Shown piece by piece: positions 45,186 through 55,739 of a stretch of DNA of 64,000 nucleotides. The stretch lies in NCBI GenBank assembly GCA_030847615.1, contig JAUMIR010000001.1, forward strand, positions 160,615,001-160,679,000, in the 5' to 3' direction. The notes beneath the pieces are model-generated. The model was given only the letters and a program-made list of their open reading frames with translations. It made no database searches and was not told the DNA's origin. Position numbers and translations under genes: made by a program. Within the stretch, counting starts at the first letter, position 1; each line of letters opens with the position of its first letter. Source of the DNA: Gambelia wislizenii. Lineage: Eukaryota > Chordata > Lepidosauria > Squamata > Crotaphytidae.

Positions 45186-46365
45186 CTGCCATAAGTCTAA
45201 ACCAGAAGAAACAGTCAGGAAAGAGATGGAAATCATGTAGATTTCCAGAGGCCGTTGCATTGCAAATTCCAGCAGCCTTAAGCATTGTCAGTAGTAGATA
45301 ATATTGGAAATTGTGTAATTCCCACCACTGATGTAAAGGAGGAAGGGAGAGGAATGGTGATTAGAGCATTGTTTCTAAATCCTGGGACATGTAGGCAATG
45401 ACCAAGCCAAAGCTGTACCTATTTAAGCCCCATTAATTTCAACAGGAGAGTTTATATCTTTCCTACTGAACTAAATGGGACTTAAAAGTGTCTAACTATG
45501 ACTGGCTGGACCATGGCCATGCCCATAAGGCTTTTTGAATGTAGGCTCTCAAATTTATGAATTTTGGCGACCCCTGGCATAAACATGGTTTTTATTGAAT
45601 AGGTTTGGGACAAGATGTCCTGAATTTATACAAGAACTTAGTTCAATCCCCCCACTGTATACAAGGCCATAAATTCAGGTGCGAATTATGTGTTATTCAT
45701 TTGCCTGGAAACCTGAGCAGACTTTTCTAGGGAGGAAAAAAAAAAATCTAAGACTCTTGACCTTCTCTCCCATTTCCAGATAAAAATGATGGCTTTCACC
45801 CTTATATGAGGCAGCATTTGATTAATATTTTGTTTGCTCCCATCTTACAGTAAAGAGATAGCAGAGTTGGATCTGCTGCCAGTCTTCCCTGCAAATATGT
45901 CAAAATGCAGACTGTCCTTGTTAGACTTGGCTATTATATGTTGACTAAAGAGGTGGACTAGCATAGGGAAATAATAAATAAAAAAGTGAGGTATACTTGT
46001 CTTGGATGGGATTTTTTCTTTCCAGCTTACTCAAATATGAGCTCCTAGCTCCTTCTGGCACCTCTAAGGGAATAACTAGCCAGAGTAAAGCAGAACCCTC
46101 CTTTAGCACTTCATTCATATGCATCATTTGAAAGTTATGCATGCTTTACACATTTTTCCAATCACACCAGGCATTTGGGGGAAAGAAGAGCATCCCAATG
46201 CCCAGAAAGCAACTGTTCTACCATTCAGACTTGACGTTGCAGTGCTTCGGAAAGTTACTCTAGGGACTGCAGGTCCCAGAATTCCCCAGTCAGCATGGCC
46301 TAAAGGTAGCAGATTCTGGTAGCTGTGAACCAAAAAAGTAACTTTTCCAAGACTTGGGATATTAT
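45186..46365. other. no gene; dispersed repeat scraps
   Basis: Non-coding. At 45425-45500, AAGCCCCATTAATTTCAACA and ACTAAATGGGACTTA belong to an old reptile repeat. At 46268-46310, GCAGGTCCCAGAATTCCCCA is part of another. The frames here have no domains. Confidence 0.45.
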
Positions 46366-46979
46366 GGAGATTTTCACACAGGGGCTAAAAGCCCCGATTC
46401 TGTCCCACCACCTCTTCTCCCGTTCCTGCAATGGAATGGAGGTAAATGTTCACACACTTACCTCCATTCCAGAACAGGAACAGTCCTCCTCCCTCCTTGC
46501 CCAGCCGGCTGTAAATGTAGCTGTCGTAATGCTGCATTTACAACCGGCCAGGGGAACTCCTGCTCATTCTTACAAGAGAACAAACGGGAGGGAAATTCAA
46601 ATTAAAACCCCCCAGCTGTCAAAAGAAAGAATAAAAATTTTAAAAATTAAAAAATACAAGTAACCCAGGAAGGGGGGTGGGAAGGGTGGCACTTACCTGG
46701 CTGTCCAGATCGTGGCAGGAAGTGCCTGCCATGGAGCTTCTCCCCCGTCCCTGTCATTCCAGAACAGGGACGGGATCCGATTCACACACCTGTGATTCCA
46801 TAACAGTAACGGAACCGGGTGCTTATTAACGACTCCTCCCCATGAATACTATATCACGGGGAGAAAACAGAACAGGCACAACGTAGGAATGGAACAGGGT
46901 GGACGTCATCCGAAAGGGAAAACTTTTCCCGACCCTGTTCCATTACTGCCACGGGATATATAGCCCGTGTGAAAATCTC
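46366..46979. mobile_element. TIR element related to family B
   Basis: Ends GGAGATTTTCACACAGGGGC and GCCCGTGTGAAAATCTC are inverted repeats. TATG (46363-46366 and 46980-46983) or its first three bases is the duplication. The length is about 614 bp. Internal hairpins include CTGTAAATGTAGC with GCTGCATTTACA, and CCCGTCCCTGTCATTCC with its complement. GGTGGCACTTACCTGGCTGT is shared in order with family B. No coding. Confidence 0.85.
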
Positions 46980-46983
46980 TATG

Positions 46984-47284
46984 TCTCTCCAAGAGTCAGT
47001 GTAACTTCCTCTGCAAGGAGATTTAACATGCAGTACTATGCATATTTGCCTGGGAGGAAGCCCACTGACCTTGTTGGGACTTTCTTCTGAACAGACATAC
47101 AGTGCTGCCATGTTCAGGGTCCTTTCACAAATGAAGAACATTAAATGAAGAACATTGTTTTGCTTGCCTTTATTTTAGGCTTGTAAATTAAGAAAATGGA
47201 CTTTTAAATTAAATCAATAGAAATCCTTTTTAAAAAAAACCCCTGCTTATTGCATTTACTGGATGCATCTCCTGGTCCTATGAC
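46984..47284. other. no gene; repeat scrap
   Basis: Contains TTTGCCTGGGAGGAAGCCCA, part of an old dispersed reptile repeat also present near 19970. Otherwise unremarkable. Confidence 0.4.
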
Positions 47285-47462
47285 CATTGCACTATTATAG
47301 CACTATTATTCTACTTGACTGCCATGGCAATATTCTGTGGAATTCTGGAGTTTGTAGTTTAGTGAGGCCCAAGAACCATCTGGCTGAGAATTCTAAATGC
47401 CCCTCCCTAAACTTCAAATCCCAGGATTCTACAGGATGAAAAGTTAAAGTGGAATATAACAC
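47285..47462. repeat. palindromic dispersed repeat, complete
   Basis: ATTATTCTACTTGACTGCCA then GGAATTCTGGAGTTTGTAG at the left is mirrored by CTTCAAATCCCAGGATTC and AAAGTTAAAGTGGAATATAA at the right. It is a MITE-like palindrome of about 180 bp common in squamates. The half copy at 165-255 belongs here. I see no clear duplication. Confidence 0.6.
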
Positions 47463-47465
47463 TAT

Positions 47466-48262
47466 GGACATTATCAGACGTGGCAAAAATAATGGGATTT
47501 ACAATGTCAAGGTAACGCAAATGTGCCCCACTATCACACAGTGTCATTGTGCTTGTGTTATTACTCCATGCTCCAGCCATGAAAAAGACATTCTTTATCA
47601 TTCATGGGACAAGCCATCAATAGATAGTCAATAGTGCTCTTTTCACACTATTGACTATGTCTGAAAACATGTCCTGTTGTAATCACAAGATTACAGTGTG
47701 AATGGGTGGTCCTCAGTATGAAAACCTAAAGGTGAGAATGCAAAAATGAAGCAGAGGATGCTCATTTTATGAACTGTCCCATTTAGTTTGCACATTTTTA
47801 GGTTTGTTTCAGTGCTTGTGTGTTCAATTACTTTGTTAATTAAGGGGGGTTTTTTTGGAGTTTTAAGGGTGCTCTCGTCTTCCCGCAAGAGCCACCAAAA
47901 TCTTGCCCATGCCAAATCGCAGAAGTAAACTCCTGTTCTTGAAGCGCTAGTGGTCATCGAGCAATAATTCCATGGTGTTTTTTTTCATGTGATTACAGGT
48001 ACATCCAATAATATGTGTTATAATCATAGAATCATAGAATCATAGAATGCTATGAACCCTGTGAATCACAGAACCCTGTGGCACCCCACTGGTCACATCT
48101 TTCCAAGACAAAGAGGAGCCACTGCTGAGCACCCTTTGGGTTCGGCCGGTCAACCAATTACAAATCCATTGAACTATATATATATATATATAATGCTGCA
48201 ATGTTCCCACTATCTTCATTCGTGGACTTACAGCATTTTTAGACACTAGTCAGATAATGTCC
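47466..48262. mobile_element. family B TIR element with a nested CR1
   Basis: Starts GGACATTATCAGACGTGG and ends TAGTCAGATAATGTCC. TAT at 47463-47465 and 48263-48265 is the duplication. Without the CR1 piece it would be about 620 bp. Read on the minus strand, its right end matches the left end of the copy at 17326 (GTGTCTAAAAA.GCTGTAA). No coding. Confidence 0.88.
48020..48174 (-). mobile_element. miniature CR1 with internal deletion
   Basis: The minus strand has a CR1 tail (three ATTCTATGA-type units, 48020-48048) joined after about 25 bp to a piece of the reverse transcriptase, encoding QWICNWLTGRTQRVLSSGS and TSGVPQGS. This skips the whole C-terminal third of ORF2 and the 3' untranslated region. 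The RT piece is almost identical to 35370-35467. A (TA)n tract follows at 48175-48193. Confidence 0.8.
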
Positions 48263-48265
48263 TAT

Positions 48266-48990
48266 AACGGTGTAGTATGATAAAGGCAGACTTTAAAATC
48301 TATACTGATGTAGCCGCTCCAACTGGGTGCTGTTTTTTAAGTGTACATCCACTCTTTTTTAAAACACAAATCTCAAAATTACCATCTGAATTTATTTGAT
48401 CATCTATATTAAGAATGATACAAGCATGTTCAGTTGGGACAGCTCACCATCTTGACACCAGAATAACACCACAGTAGAAATCAATTCACATTGTTGGTGA
48501 CAGTGGTGTAAACAGAGCAGACAGGCATTTCACTCAGCTTATCCATGCACACGATGTTTTACAGTAGGGATGCATTTGAGCCACTGAAGCTCATATTGAT
48601 GTCAGCAGTAGCTGGGTGCTGATTGGTCATGACCTTCCCTCAGAAACCCACCGATAGGCTCTTCGAGTCAGAATAGTTACCAGTGGAAGACTGAAGAAGA
48701 AAAGAAAGCTAGCTTGACCATCTCAGTGATGAGTAAAAGAATGGCATCTTTCCCTGGAGGGAAGGCATAAATCTGGAGAATATACGTAGGATACTTGGGT
48801 GGGATGGGGACATTTGATGACATACACAATAGATCCAACATGTAATAGGTGTGCCCTGTTTTGGTGGTAGAAGGGAAGGGTGATTCAGTAGAATACCTCT
48901 ACAATGTCATGTTTGCTTCCCTTGAATACCATGGCTTCATGTTCTTTTAGCACATTAAAATAATTGCTGGAATCACAAAGAATTAAAAAG
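48266..48990. other. no gene recognised
   Basis: Non-coding, with no frame above the usual chance length and no repeat recognised. Confidence 0.45.
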
Positions 48991-49215
48991 TCACTCCTTT
49001 ATCTTTATTTTTATTTTTATTTTTTATTTTTATTTTTATCCTGTGCTCATGTCTTCTCACAAGAATGGGCAGGATTTCAGTCCAGGAAGTGAACAGAGCT
49101 CCAACAGAGCTCCATTCATTCCTGGGCTGTGTTTTCCACTGGAGAGAAGGTAAGTGTGGTGGGAAGGGTTATTGTGCCGGGGCAGGGGCGGGATTGGAGA
49201 CTGTGTGACAGGAAT
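48991..49215 (+). mobile_element. partial family B copy with splice-like sites
   Basis: A T-rich (TTTTTA)n run leads to GCAGGATTTCAG (ends 49080), then GAAGTGAACAGAGCTCC, then GGAGAGAAG/GTAAGTGTGG (donor at 49150). The same order occurs at 54755-54905 and 26010-26130 in family B. No TIR is visible, so both ends are lost. About 69 bp lie between the acceptor-like and donor-like sites. Confidence 0.6.
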
Positions 49216-50370
49216 GCTTTTTGCTTTTTGTGTTCCTATCTCATAATCTATTAGAGAGAAACTTGTTTATTTGGCTTAAAGTTTCTTTTAAGTTCACCCA
49301 TTTTTGTTTTTAGATGTTTTTGGGGGGGAGGGGAAGAAAACTTCATAAATGCCCACACTTTTATGAATATTGAATTTGTTCACATTTCATCAAAGGGGAA
49401 ATTATCTTTCTTTCAATTTTACACCAAGAAAATTGTGTCTATCGCTTTCCACAGAGGGAGGGGGAGCACAGCTCAGCAGTTCATAGCAAGGTAGCTTTTT
49501 CTTCCGTTGTTATCTGATTTCCTCCAAATGTTAATTAAAAGTGAGTATAAGATAGTAATCCAATATGACCTTGTAGTGAACTTCCTTAAACTGTTGAGAA
49601 AACAGCACTGCAGACTGTTTGGGGGGGGGGCACATTCAAATTAATTAACCATGCAATTGACCTTAGTTTGAAATATAATGTTTTGGTTGTATGATAACCC
49701 TCCTGGTCAGGAAATATTTTGATTTACGTCATCATAACTGATTCAATGCAAATTGTTTAGAAAAGGTTGGCTGGGAACTAAGTTTATCGTGTTTTAACAA
49801 GGTGCTTATACGCCCTGAAGACACGAAGCACTGTACTAGCAGCATTGGGTGGAGGGGGAGCAGAGCATAAAGAGAAAAAACACCCCAAAAAACAACACAC
49901 ACCCCCAACATTTTTACACCATTAAATTAAAAATAAAAGCTTTTTATTTCTTTTCAAGTAAGAAAGTGTAGAGTCAGGAACTGAACATGCTAAGGTCTAG
50001 ATATGACATATAGGTAGCATCTTATTAGTGACATACACTGGTATACATTGTGCTATACATGTAATATTTTAGGACAATGCACAACAGTTGTATCCCATTG
50101 ACTGTGGTGCAAGCACAGTTTTGCATGTGACACCATTGCACATGCAGTAATGCATTAAAATTCACAAAGTAGTGGGAGAATGCACATAGCCTGTATCCAC
50201 TGTGCATTTCAACTGCTCAACCAATTGTCAGATGTGCTCATTGACCATTGATCCACATACATTGTACTATGTTGCTATTCAGTATGGGGATTGCATCAAA
50301 TGTAACTCTGCCTGCAGATATTTATACTACTCTGAAGCTATGGAGAATCTTGGCCAACCTGCCCACTTTT
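49216..50370. other. no gene recognised
   Basis: Non-coding, including a G10 run near 49621-49630. Around 50020-50330 the sequence is rich in TGCACA and TGTGCA words, hinting at an unnamed repeat. Confidence 0.4.
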
Positions 50371-50917
50371 TAAGGAGAAGGTACGCACTATCCTAAACAT
50401 ACACTGGACTGACTATATGATGAATGTTGCTGTCCTTGAGCAAGCAGGGATCACCAGCATTGACGCCATGATATTGAGAACACAGCTGCGCTGGGCAGGG
50501 CACGTTTCTAGGATGGAGGACCATTGCCTATCAAAAATAGTACTCTACAGTGAACTCGCCATGGGTCAGCGTAAGAGGGGCGCTCCTAAAAACCGATACA
50601 AGGACTCCCTGAAGCAACATCTCAGGCTCGGCCAAATTGATCACCAACAATGGTCTGCCCTGGCCTCACATCAGGAGGCATAGAGACGCACTATTTACAA
50701 TGCTACAGCCTTATTTGAGAACTCATGTCAAACAAGTCTTGAAGAGAAACGACAACGCAGAAAGAATCACAACCCGGAAACATCACCCAAGGAGACCTTC
50801 TGCTATGCTTGCTGCAACCAGACATGTTTATCTCGAATTACGGCTTCTCAGGCCGCTCGCGGAGCCTGCGGCCAGGGAGCGCTCCTTGCGCATAGCAAGG
50901 AGAGAGAGACCACCCTG

Positions 50918-50985
50918 ATTGGGTGCCGGCAAGCGCCAGCGACGCGAGGAGAGGGGCGGGGCTGGAATGCATAAAGGGCAGCCTG
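50918..50985 (+). promoter_or_regulatory. promoter-like segment of the insertion
   Basis: ATTGGG at 50918-50923 (an inverted CCAAT box), GGGGCGGGGC at 50953-50962 (GC box) and TGCATAAAGG at 50968-50977 (TATA-like) follow at spacing usual for a polymerase II promoter. A pyrimidine-rich start region, CCCTCTCCTCAGCC, comes next. Inferred from motifs only. Confidence 0.45.
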
Positions 50986-51531
50986 TCCCTCTCCTCAGCC
51001 TCTTCTCTATTCGGCGATCGTAAAGATCGCTGCTTCAGCGTTTGGCAGTTGGGAGAGGAGTGCCTTGGATACGAGTTCCTCGTTAATTCATTCAGCGGAC
51101 AGCAAGTTGCTGGCGTCTTGCCGCTCGCCCGGGCTAGTTGTTGGTTTGGGTGGGGGGGGCGTGGGCCTCCACCACTGCCGGTCGCGGCTGCGATTGGGGG
51201 AAGGAGCGGGTGGACTACCGGCCCTACACAGCAGCTTGTGCTGCAGGCTGGTCGCAGCTGTGGCCAGTGGGGTTATTTAGCCATTCACATCTGAGGGCTG
51301 GTCGCGGCTGCGATCAGTGGCAGTGCCGTTGCGTGCTCCATTTCGACAGTTGTGGCTTGTGGGGGTTTTTGTAGGACCGTCGTCCTTCACTTCATAGGAG
51401 TATTGGGGTGGGGTGGACGAGGTGCGGGGACGACTAAGGGCTGACTAGGTGCATATAGCTGGGCCTGGCAGGCTTGTTAAAATTACTGACTTAGATTGGG
51501 GGGAGTTGCCTTTAGGTTAATCCCCTTTTTA

Positions 51532-51712
51532 GGCGGGCCACCAGGGGCTGTTGATGGGGATTATTTGATCCCTGTGGCGTTTCTGGCGAGCCACCAGGGG
51601 GCGTTCTAGGCCTTACTCAGGGACTGAGCTCCTTGTGGCCGTTGCTTGCAAGATTTAGGCGGGCCACCAGGGGTCCCCCTTACTGAATGGTTAGGCAAGC
51701 CACCAGGGGTTC
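51532..51712 (+). promoter_or_regulatory. cluster of four CTCF-like motifs
   Basis: Four same-strand units share GCCACCAGGGG: 51532-51550 (GGCGGGCCACCAGGGGCTG), 51585-51603 (GGCGAGCCACCAGGGGGCG), 51658-51676 (GGCGGGCCACCAGGGGTCC) and 51694-51712 (GGCAAGCCACCAGGGGTTC). The vertebrate CTCF core is CCACCAGGGGGCGC-like, so the second unit is a near-consensus match and the others differ mainly at the 3' side. Start-to-start spacings are 53, 73 and 36 bp. Binding is inferred, not shown. Confidence 0.6.
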
Positions 51713-51803
51713 CCTTTACTCACTGCTCTTAGGGGCCATTTTGTGAGCACTCTGGGATAAGCTGAACTTGGTGGACATTTTGGGCTGTCCACTTGTGTTT
51801 AGG

Positions 51804-51837
<34 letters not shown>

Positions 51838-52135
51838 TGTTTTATAAAAAATAAAAAATAAAATAAAATAAAATAAAGTAAAATAAACATTGGCCTTAGG
51901 GGTTCCTGTTTGGGTGTTGCCACTGCTTGGGTACACTGATTGGATTGATTGGTACAACAACAACAACAACAACAACAACAATTCAATTAGCATAAATTGG
52001 CCTTGATTATTGTATAAATTGGTGCTCATAGCCTGCAATGGCCTTTTCAGTCATCAGCGTGCTTGCAGAAAGCGTGGGATGAGTCCTTACTGAATCTTCA
52101 TTTGCAAAGAAAAGCCAGAGAGAAAGAGGGATTTT

Positions 52136-53002
52136 CTAGATACTATTTGTTTTGCCCCCAACAGTGACATGCTATAAACCATGGCACTGTACAGAAAAAT
52201 GAAGGGGCATATTGAAGAACTACAGTATAGGAGGCAGAGCTCAGTGGCCCATTGAGATGGATTTTTGTGAATGAAGACTACAGATGCATTGTTAACAGAA
52301 TGTGTGAAATTCCAAACTACATACAGAACAGCTAGCCCCAGAGTAACCACATTGCAGATACATTAAACCACAGATTAGAGGCTGGGGTTGAAAATATGCA
52401 AGCCATACATGTTATTGTTGTAATTTAATTAACCAGTTCCAATTTGGAACTAGAAACATTGGCTGGCATTCAGTACTGCAATTAGAAATTCATAACCTAG
52501 ACTTAAATTGCCCAGGACTTACCTGGCAAGATGATGAAGTCATGCAACAGCTAAGAAACTCAGCTATGAGTCTCACCTTGGCTACCAGTTCACTTTGGAC
52601 AAACCACACTGAGTTTAATCCCACACCTGCAGTATAGAGATAGTTGTCCCAGGCCAATCTTTAAGAAAAAGAACAAACAGTCCTATGGCACCTTAAAAAT
52701 TGACAAATATAGGATGAGCTTTTGTGGACTGTAACTGATTTCATCAGATTCATGGTATGTTATACAAAATGTTAGGTCTCTGAAGAGTAATTTGCATGAT
52801 TGCTCTAAGAATTACAGGATAGTATTTAAGAAGCATCTTTACCTAAAAACACTATTTACATTCTTATCTGAGCACTAGTAATATTAATTGCACTTGTTCT
52901 TGTTGTTATTGTTACATGAATTGGTCATGAGCCATCACTGGACACTGTCAGAGAGAAAGTAAGCCTCTGGTCTCAGTGCCAGGTATGGAAAATAAATACC
53001 AA
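52136..53002. other. no gene; one dispersed repeat
   Basis: Non-coding. At 52665-52765, AACAGTCCTATGGCACCTTA and TGAGCTTTTGTGGACTGTAA then TTTCATCAGATTCATGG form a copy of the repeat at 31040-31270. Otherwise unrecognised. Confidence 0.5.
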
Positions 53003-53580
53003 GGGGTTGTCTTAATGGTTAACAAAAACCCTACCTGTCTAAATGGCAAGCCACAGCATTTTATCATTTTGTGAAGGAGGGGGGCCCAAAATGTAAAAAA
53101 TATACATGGGAAAAGCCTTTGTGGTTTTTAAAACTGCAGGGGTATGCACAGTCCCCCTCGTTGGGACAAGTGATTCAATATGAATCACTTTCCTATAACA
53201 GAGGAAATGCAAAGCTGATTGGCTGGATGAGCACAGGGGTGGGGTTTGCTAGCAGGCAAGCATCTGGCATCGCCATGTTGATTTTTCATCTTAGCAAGCG
53301 AGCGCTAAGGCAAGAAAACGGAGTGTTGTTTCTTTACCTTTTTATTGCAAAGCCAAAATATCACTCCAGCACACAGTGCAAATAGGTTTTAAAAAAAAAG
53401 TTTAGCAGCAGCAGATTATGGTAGGTGAAAATGTGAGTAATTCACTCATGGCTGCTGCGGGCTTGCAAAGCTTTGGGGGGGGGCAAAAAAAAACATTAAG
53501 ACAAGTTGCAGCTGCTGTGAAATGCCATTACTGTGGGGCACTTACTGTGGGGCACTCCATTTTGGGGTGGGGGCTCAGAT
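53003..53580. mobile_element. family C element, right end lost
   Basis: Begins GGGGTTGTCTTAATGGTTAA. It shares GCAAAGCTGATTGGCTGG then ATGAGCACAGGGGTGGGGT and, near the right, AACATTAAGACAAGTTGCAG with the copy at 59706. No right terminal repeat is seen, so the end at 53580 is approximate. No transposase frame. Confidence 0.65.
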
Positions 53581-53884
53581 AGATGGGTGCCAAGAGTTCA
53601 CTATGGTTGGTTAATGAAAAAATCAGAGGGTTTGATCTAGAGTTTACTGTCACTAGCAGGAGCACTCTATGAATAGAGTTCCACTCTTGATATTTCAGCT
53701 ACCTGGAAAAGTGAAGGGAGCCTCTTTTTTTTTTCCAACCCTAAGAAGGAAGTCCACTTAAAACACATTGGATTCAGAAGACAGTGGCAGTTTCTGATTT
53801 TTGTATGGTTTACAGTGGTTTTAGTCCCAGTAATAATGATATAATAACTGGACGCCGTGTATGCAGTACTTACCCCTAGGGATG
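53581..53884. other. no gene recognised
   Basis: Non-coding spacer with a T10 run near 53727. Nothing recognised. Confidence 0.4.
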
Positions 53885-54410
53885 GAAAGACTATTCAAAA
53901 ATATTCCCCAAAAAATGTCAAAAAACACATTTTTTGAGTGTTGAGAAACCCTGACAAGAAGATTCCTGGACAAATGAGAATCTTTGCAGTGCAGAACTTA
54001 TTCTGTGCAAAAAATTTACATGTGGTTGTTTTGTGCTGCATAGGAAACAGCAGTTTCTACACAGAGAATAATATTTCCATGCAAAAATATAAATTGCTAT
54101 GCAGAAAATGCTGTAATGGGGGGGGGGTTATTCTATGTAAAAAAAATCACACATGGATGATTTGCATAAAAAATAGCATTTTCTGTGCAGAAAACAGCAT
54201 TCTTTGCATAGAAATTAATATTAATATTTCTGTGTTACAAGATTATTTTCTACACAGGAAATGCTGTTTCCTGCATGAAATATCGCTATGCAGATTTTGC
54301 ACACATTAAGTCCTGATTTGCAAACAGCCTTCAAAAATTGCATGGTTTTTCAAAGACTTTCTCACAGCAGGAAGAAAACTGCTGAAACTACTCATTGCTA
54401 TCTTCAAGAA
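53885..54410. repeat. repeat built of TTTTCTGCACAGAAAA-like units, copy 2
   Basis: Outer ends ATTCAAAAATATTCCCC and TTTTTCAAAGACTTTCTC match the ends of 15890-16262 in inverted order. Inside, TTCTGTGCAGAAAACAGCAT, GCAGAAAATGCTG and TTTCTACACAGGAAATGC recur at 30-50 bp. It is longer than copy 1 because it has more units. The 123-residue frame across it is only translation of the units. Confidence 0.6.
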
Positions 54411-54418
54411 GAAACTTA

Positions 54419-54987
54419 GGACTTTATCAGACACATGAAAAATGGCGTCATAATGATGCCACATCAATGCAAAAGGGCACACATATCAGATGATGTCACC
54501 CTTTCACAATTATATACTGGCCATAAGCAGCCCAAGCCATCAACAGATAAGCCATGGCAATATTTTGCCAGCATTGCTGGCATATGAAACCTCATGCCAA
54601 TGTCCTCTCGTCATTCCAGGGTCAATGGCTGGTCTGGCCAAAACACTTCCAGGTGAGATTGCTGCATCTGGGTAGGTGATGCACTTTATGACCATCCCCA
54701 GTTTACTTGGGACTTTATAGTGTGTTAATGTGCTTTTTAAAAATTTACTTTGTTATTTTTGTCTTTATTTTTGAATTTCCTGCATGATGTATTCTTGTGA
54801 GAATCCACGGGATTTCAGTAATGGAAGTGAACATAGCTCCGTTCACTCCTCAATCATTACTGGGGAAGCCTTTTCTCTGGATGCAAGGTAAATGTGCTAT
54901 GGAGAGTTCTTTTGCAGGCATAAAAAAGGCAGAAATTATGCCAGCAATAGAATGGGTTTGGGGCGAGGGGGGAGTCTGATAAAGTCC
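54419..54987 (+). mobile_element. family B TIR element with splice-like sites
   Basis: Starts GGACTTTATCAGACACATG and ends GAGTCTGATAAAGTCC. Flanks TTA and ATA differ by one base. The length is 569 bp. A T-rich tract is followed by GGGATTTCAG (ends 54818), then GAAGTGAACATAGCTCCG, then ATGCAAG/GTAAATG (donor at 54898). The acceptor-to-donor interval is 79 bp. No coding frame. Confidence 0.85.
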
Positions 54988-55493
54988 ATAGTGAAGACTT
55001 ACATAGAATCATAGAGTTGGAAGAGACCTCAAGGGCCATCCAGCCCAACCTGCCATGCAGGAATACACGATCAAATCGTTCCCGACAGATGGCCATCCAG
55101 CCTCTGTTTAAAAATCTCCAAAGAAGGAGACTCCACCACATTACAAGGCAGTGTATTCCACTTCCGAACAGCTCTTACTGTCAGGAAGTTCTTCCTAATG
55201 TTTAGGTGGAATCTCTTTTCCTGTAGTTTGAACCCATTGTTCCATGTCCTAGTCTCTGGAGCAGCAGAAAACAAGCCTGCTCCATCCTCAGTATGACATC
55301 CCTTCAAATATTTAAACATGGCTATCATGTCACCTCTCAACCTTCTCTCCTCCAGATTAAACATGCCCAGCTCCCTAAGCCGCTCCTCATATGTCATGGT
55401 TTCCAGATCTTTCACCATTTTAGTCACCCTCCTCTGGACACGTTCCACCTTCTCAATATCCTTCTTGAATTGTGGTGCCCAGAACTGGACTCA

Positions 55494-55739
55494 GGACTTT
55501 TTCAGACATGAACTTACCGCACAAGAAGGCTCGTAACAGGCACGACGCTGCTGCACGGCAGGGGGGCTCTTTTGTACGACGCCGTCCCCCTGCCAAAATC
55601 AGCTGTGTCAGTTCCACGAGAGACTGGAGGCAGCCAGGCCATATTTGGCCATTTTTTACTCATGGAAGTTTCCCGTGAATAAGTTGCCCGCACCTGTTAC
55701 GAGCCTTCTTGCACGGTAAGTTCATGTCTGAAAAAGTCC
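55494..55739. mobile_element. family P element inside CR1
   Basis: Perfect termini GGACTTTTTCAGACATGAAC and its complement at 55720-55739. TCA at 55491-55493 and 55740-55742 is the duplication, and removing the element restores CR1 reading GGACTCAGTATTCC. Arms share CGTAACAGG and AAGAAGGCTCG words. The loop has TTTTTTACTCATGGAAGTTT. The length is 246 bp. Confidence 0.95.

Larger units (their letters stand above)
50838..52033 (+). mobile_element. GC-rich insertion, possibly a solo LTR or retroelement 5' region
   Basis: About 1.2 kb splits the zinc-finger LINE exactly inside its finger codons. It begins CGGCTTCTCAGGCCGCTCGC and is GC- and CpG-rich to about 51450. It then has four repeated CTCF-like motifs (51532-51712), and ends AT-rich with (AAT)n at 51807-51836, (AAAAT)n and (CAA)n at 51955-51980. 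AAT occurs at both junctions and may be a duplication. The promoter-like start suggests an LTR or a retroelement leader. I see no coding domain and cannot name the family. Confidence 0.6.
50371..52135 (+). pseudogene. zinc-finger LINE 3' part, split by a GC-rich insertion
   Basis: At 50371-50837 the plus strand encodes TILNIHWTDY, VLEQAGITSIDAM, LRWAGHVSRMEDHCL, HLRLGQIDHQQWSALASH and the first half of the zinc finger (the C-x2-C side). The second half, with the H-x3-C side, resumes at about 52034 (GGCCTTTTCAGTCATCAGCG) and ends in AGAGAGAAAGAG at 52120. The 1.2 kb between them is foreign. Stops are present, so the copy is dead. Confidence 0.87.

Noticed and set aside
48175..48193. Independent (TA)n microsatellite of interest
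   Set aside because: It abuts the miniature CR1 and is most simply a target or tail expansion at the insertion point.
50637..51374. Overlapping plus-strand frames in the GC-rich insertion, which could suggest a CpG-island gene
   Set aside because: The first starts in LINE sequence and crosses into the insertion, others are in competing frames, and composition alone keeps them open. The region is better read as a mobile insertion.
53938..54309. 123-residue cysteine-rich open frame
   Set aside because: It is a translation of the repeated TTTTCTGCACAGAAAA-like units, not a protein family.
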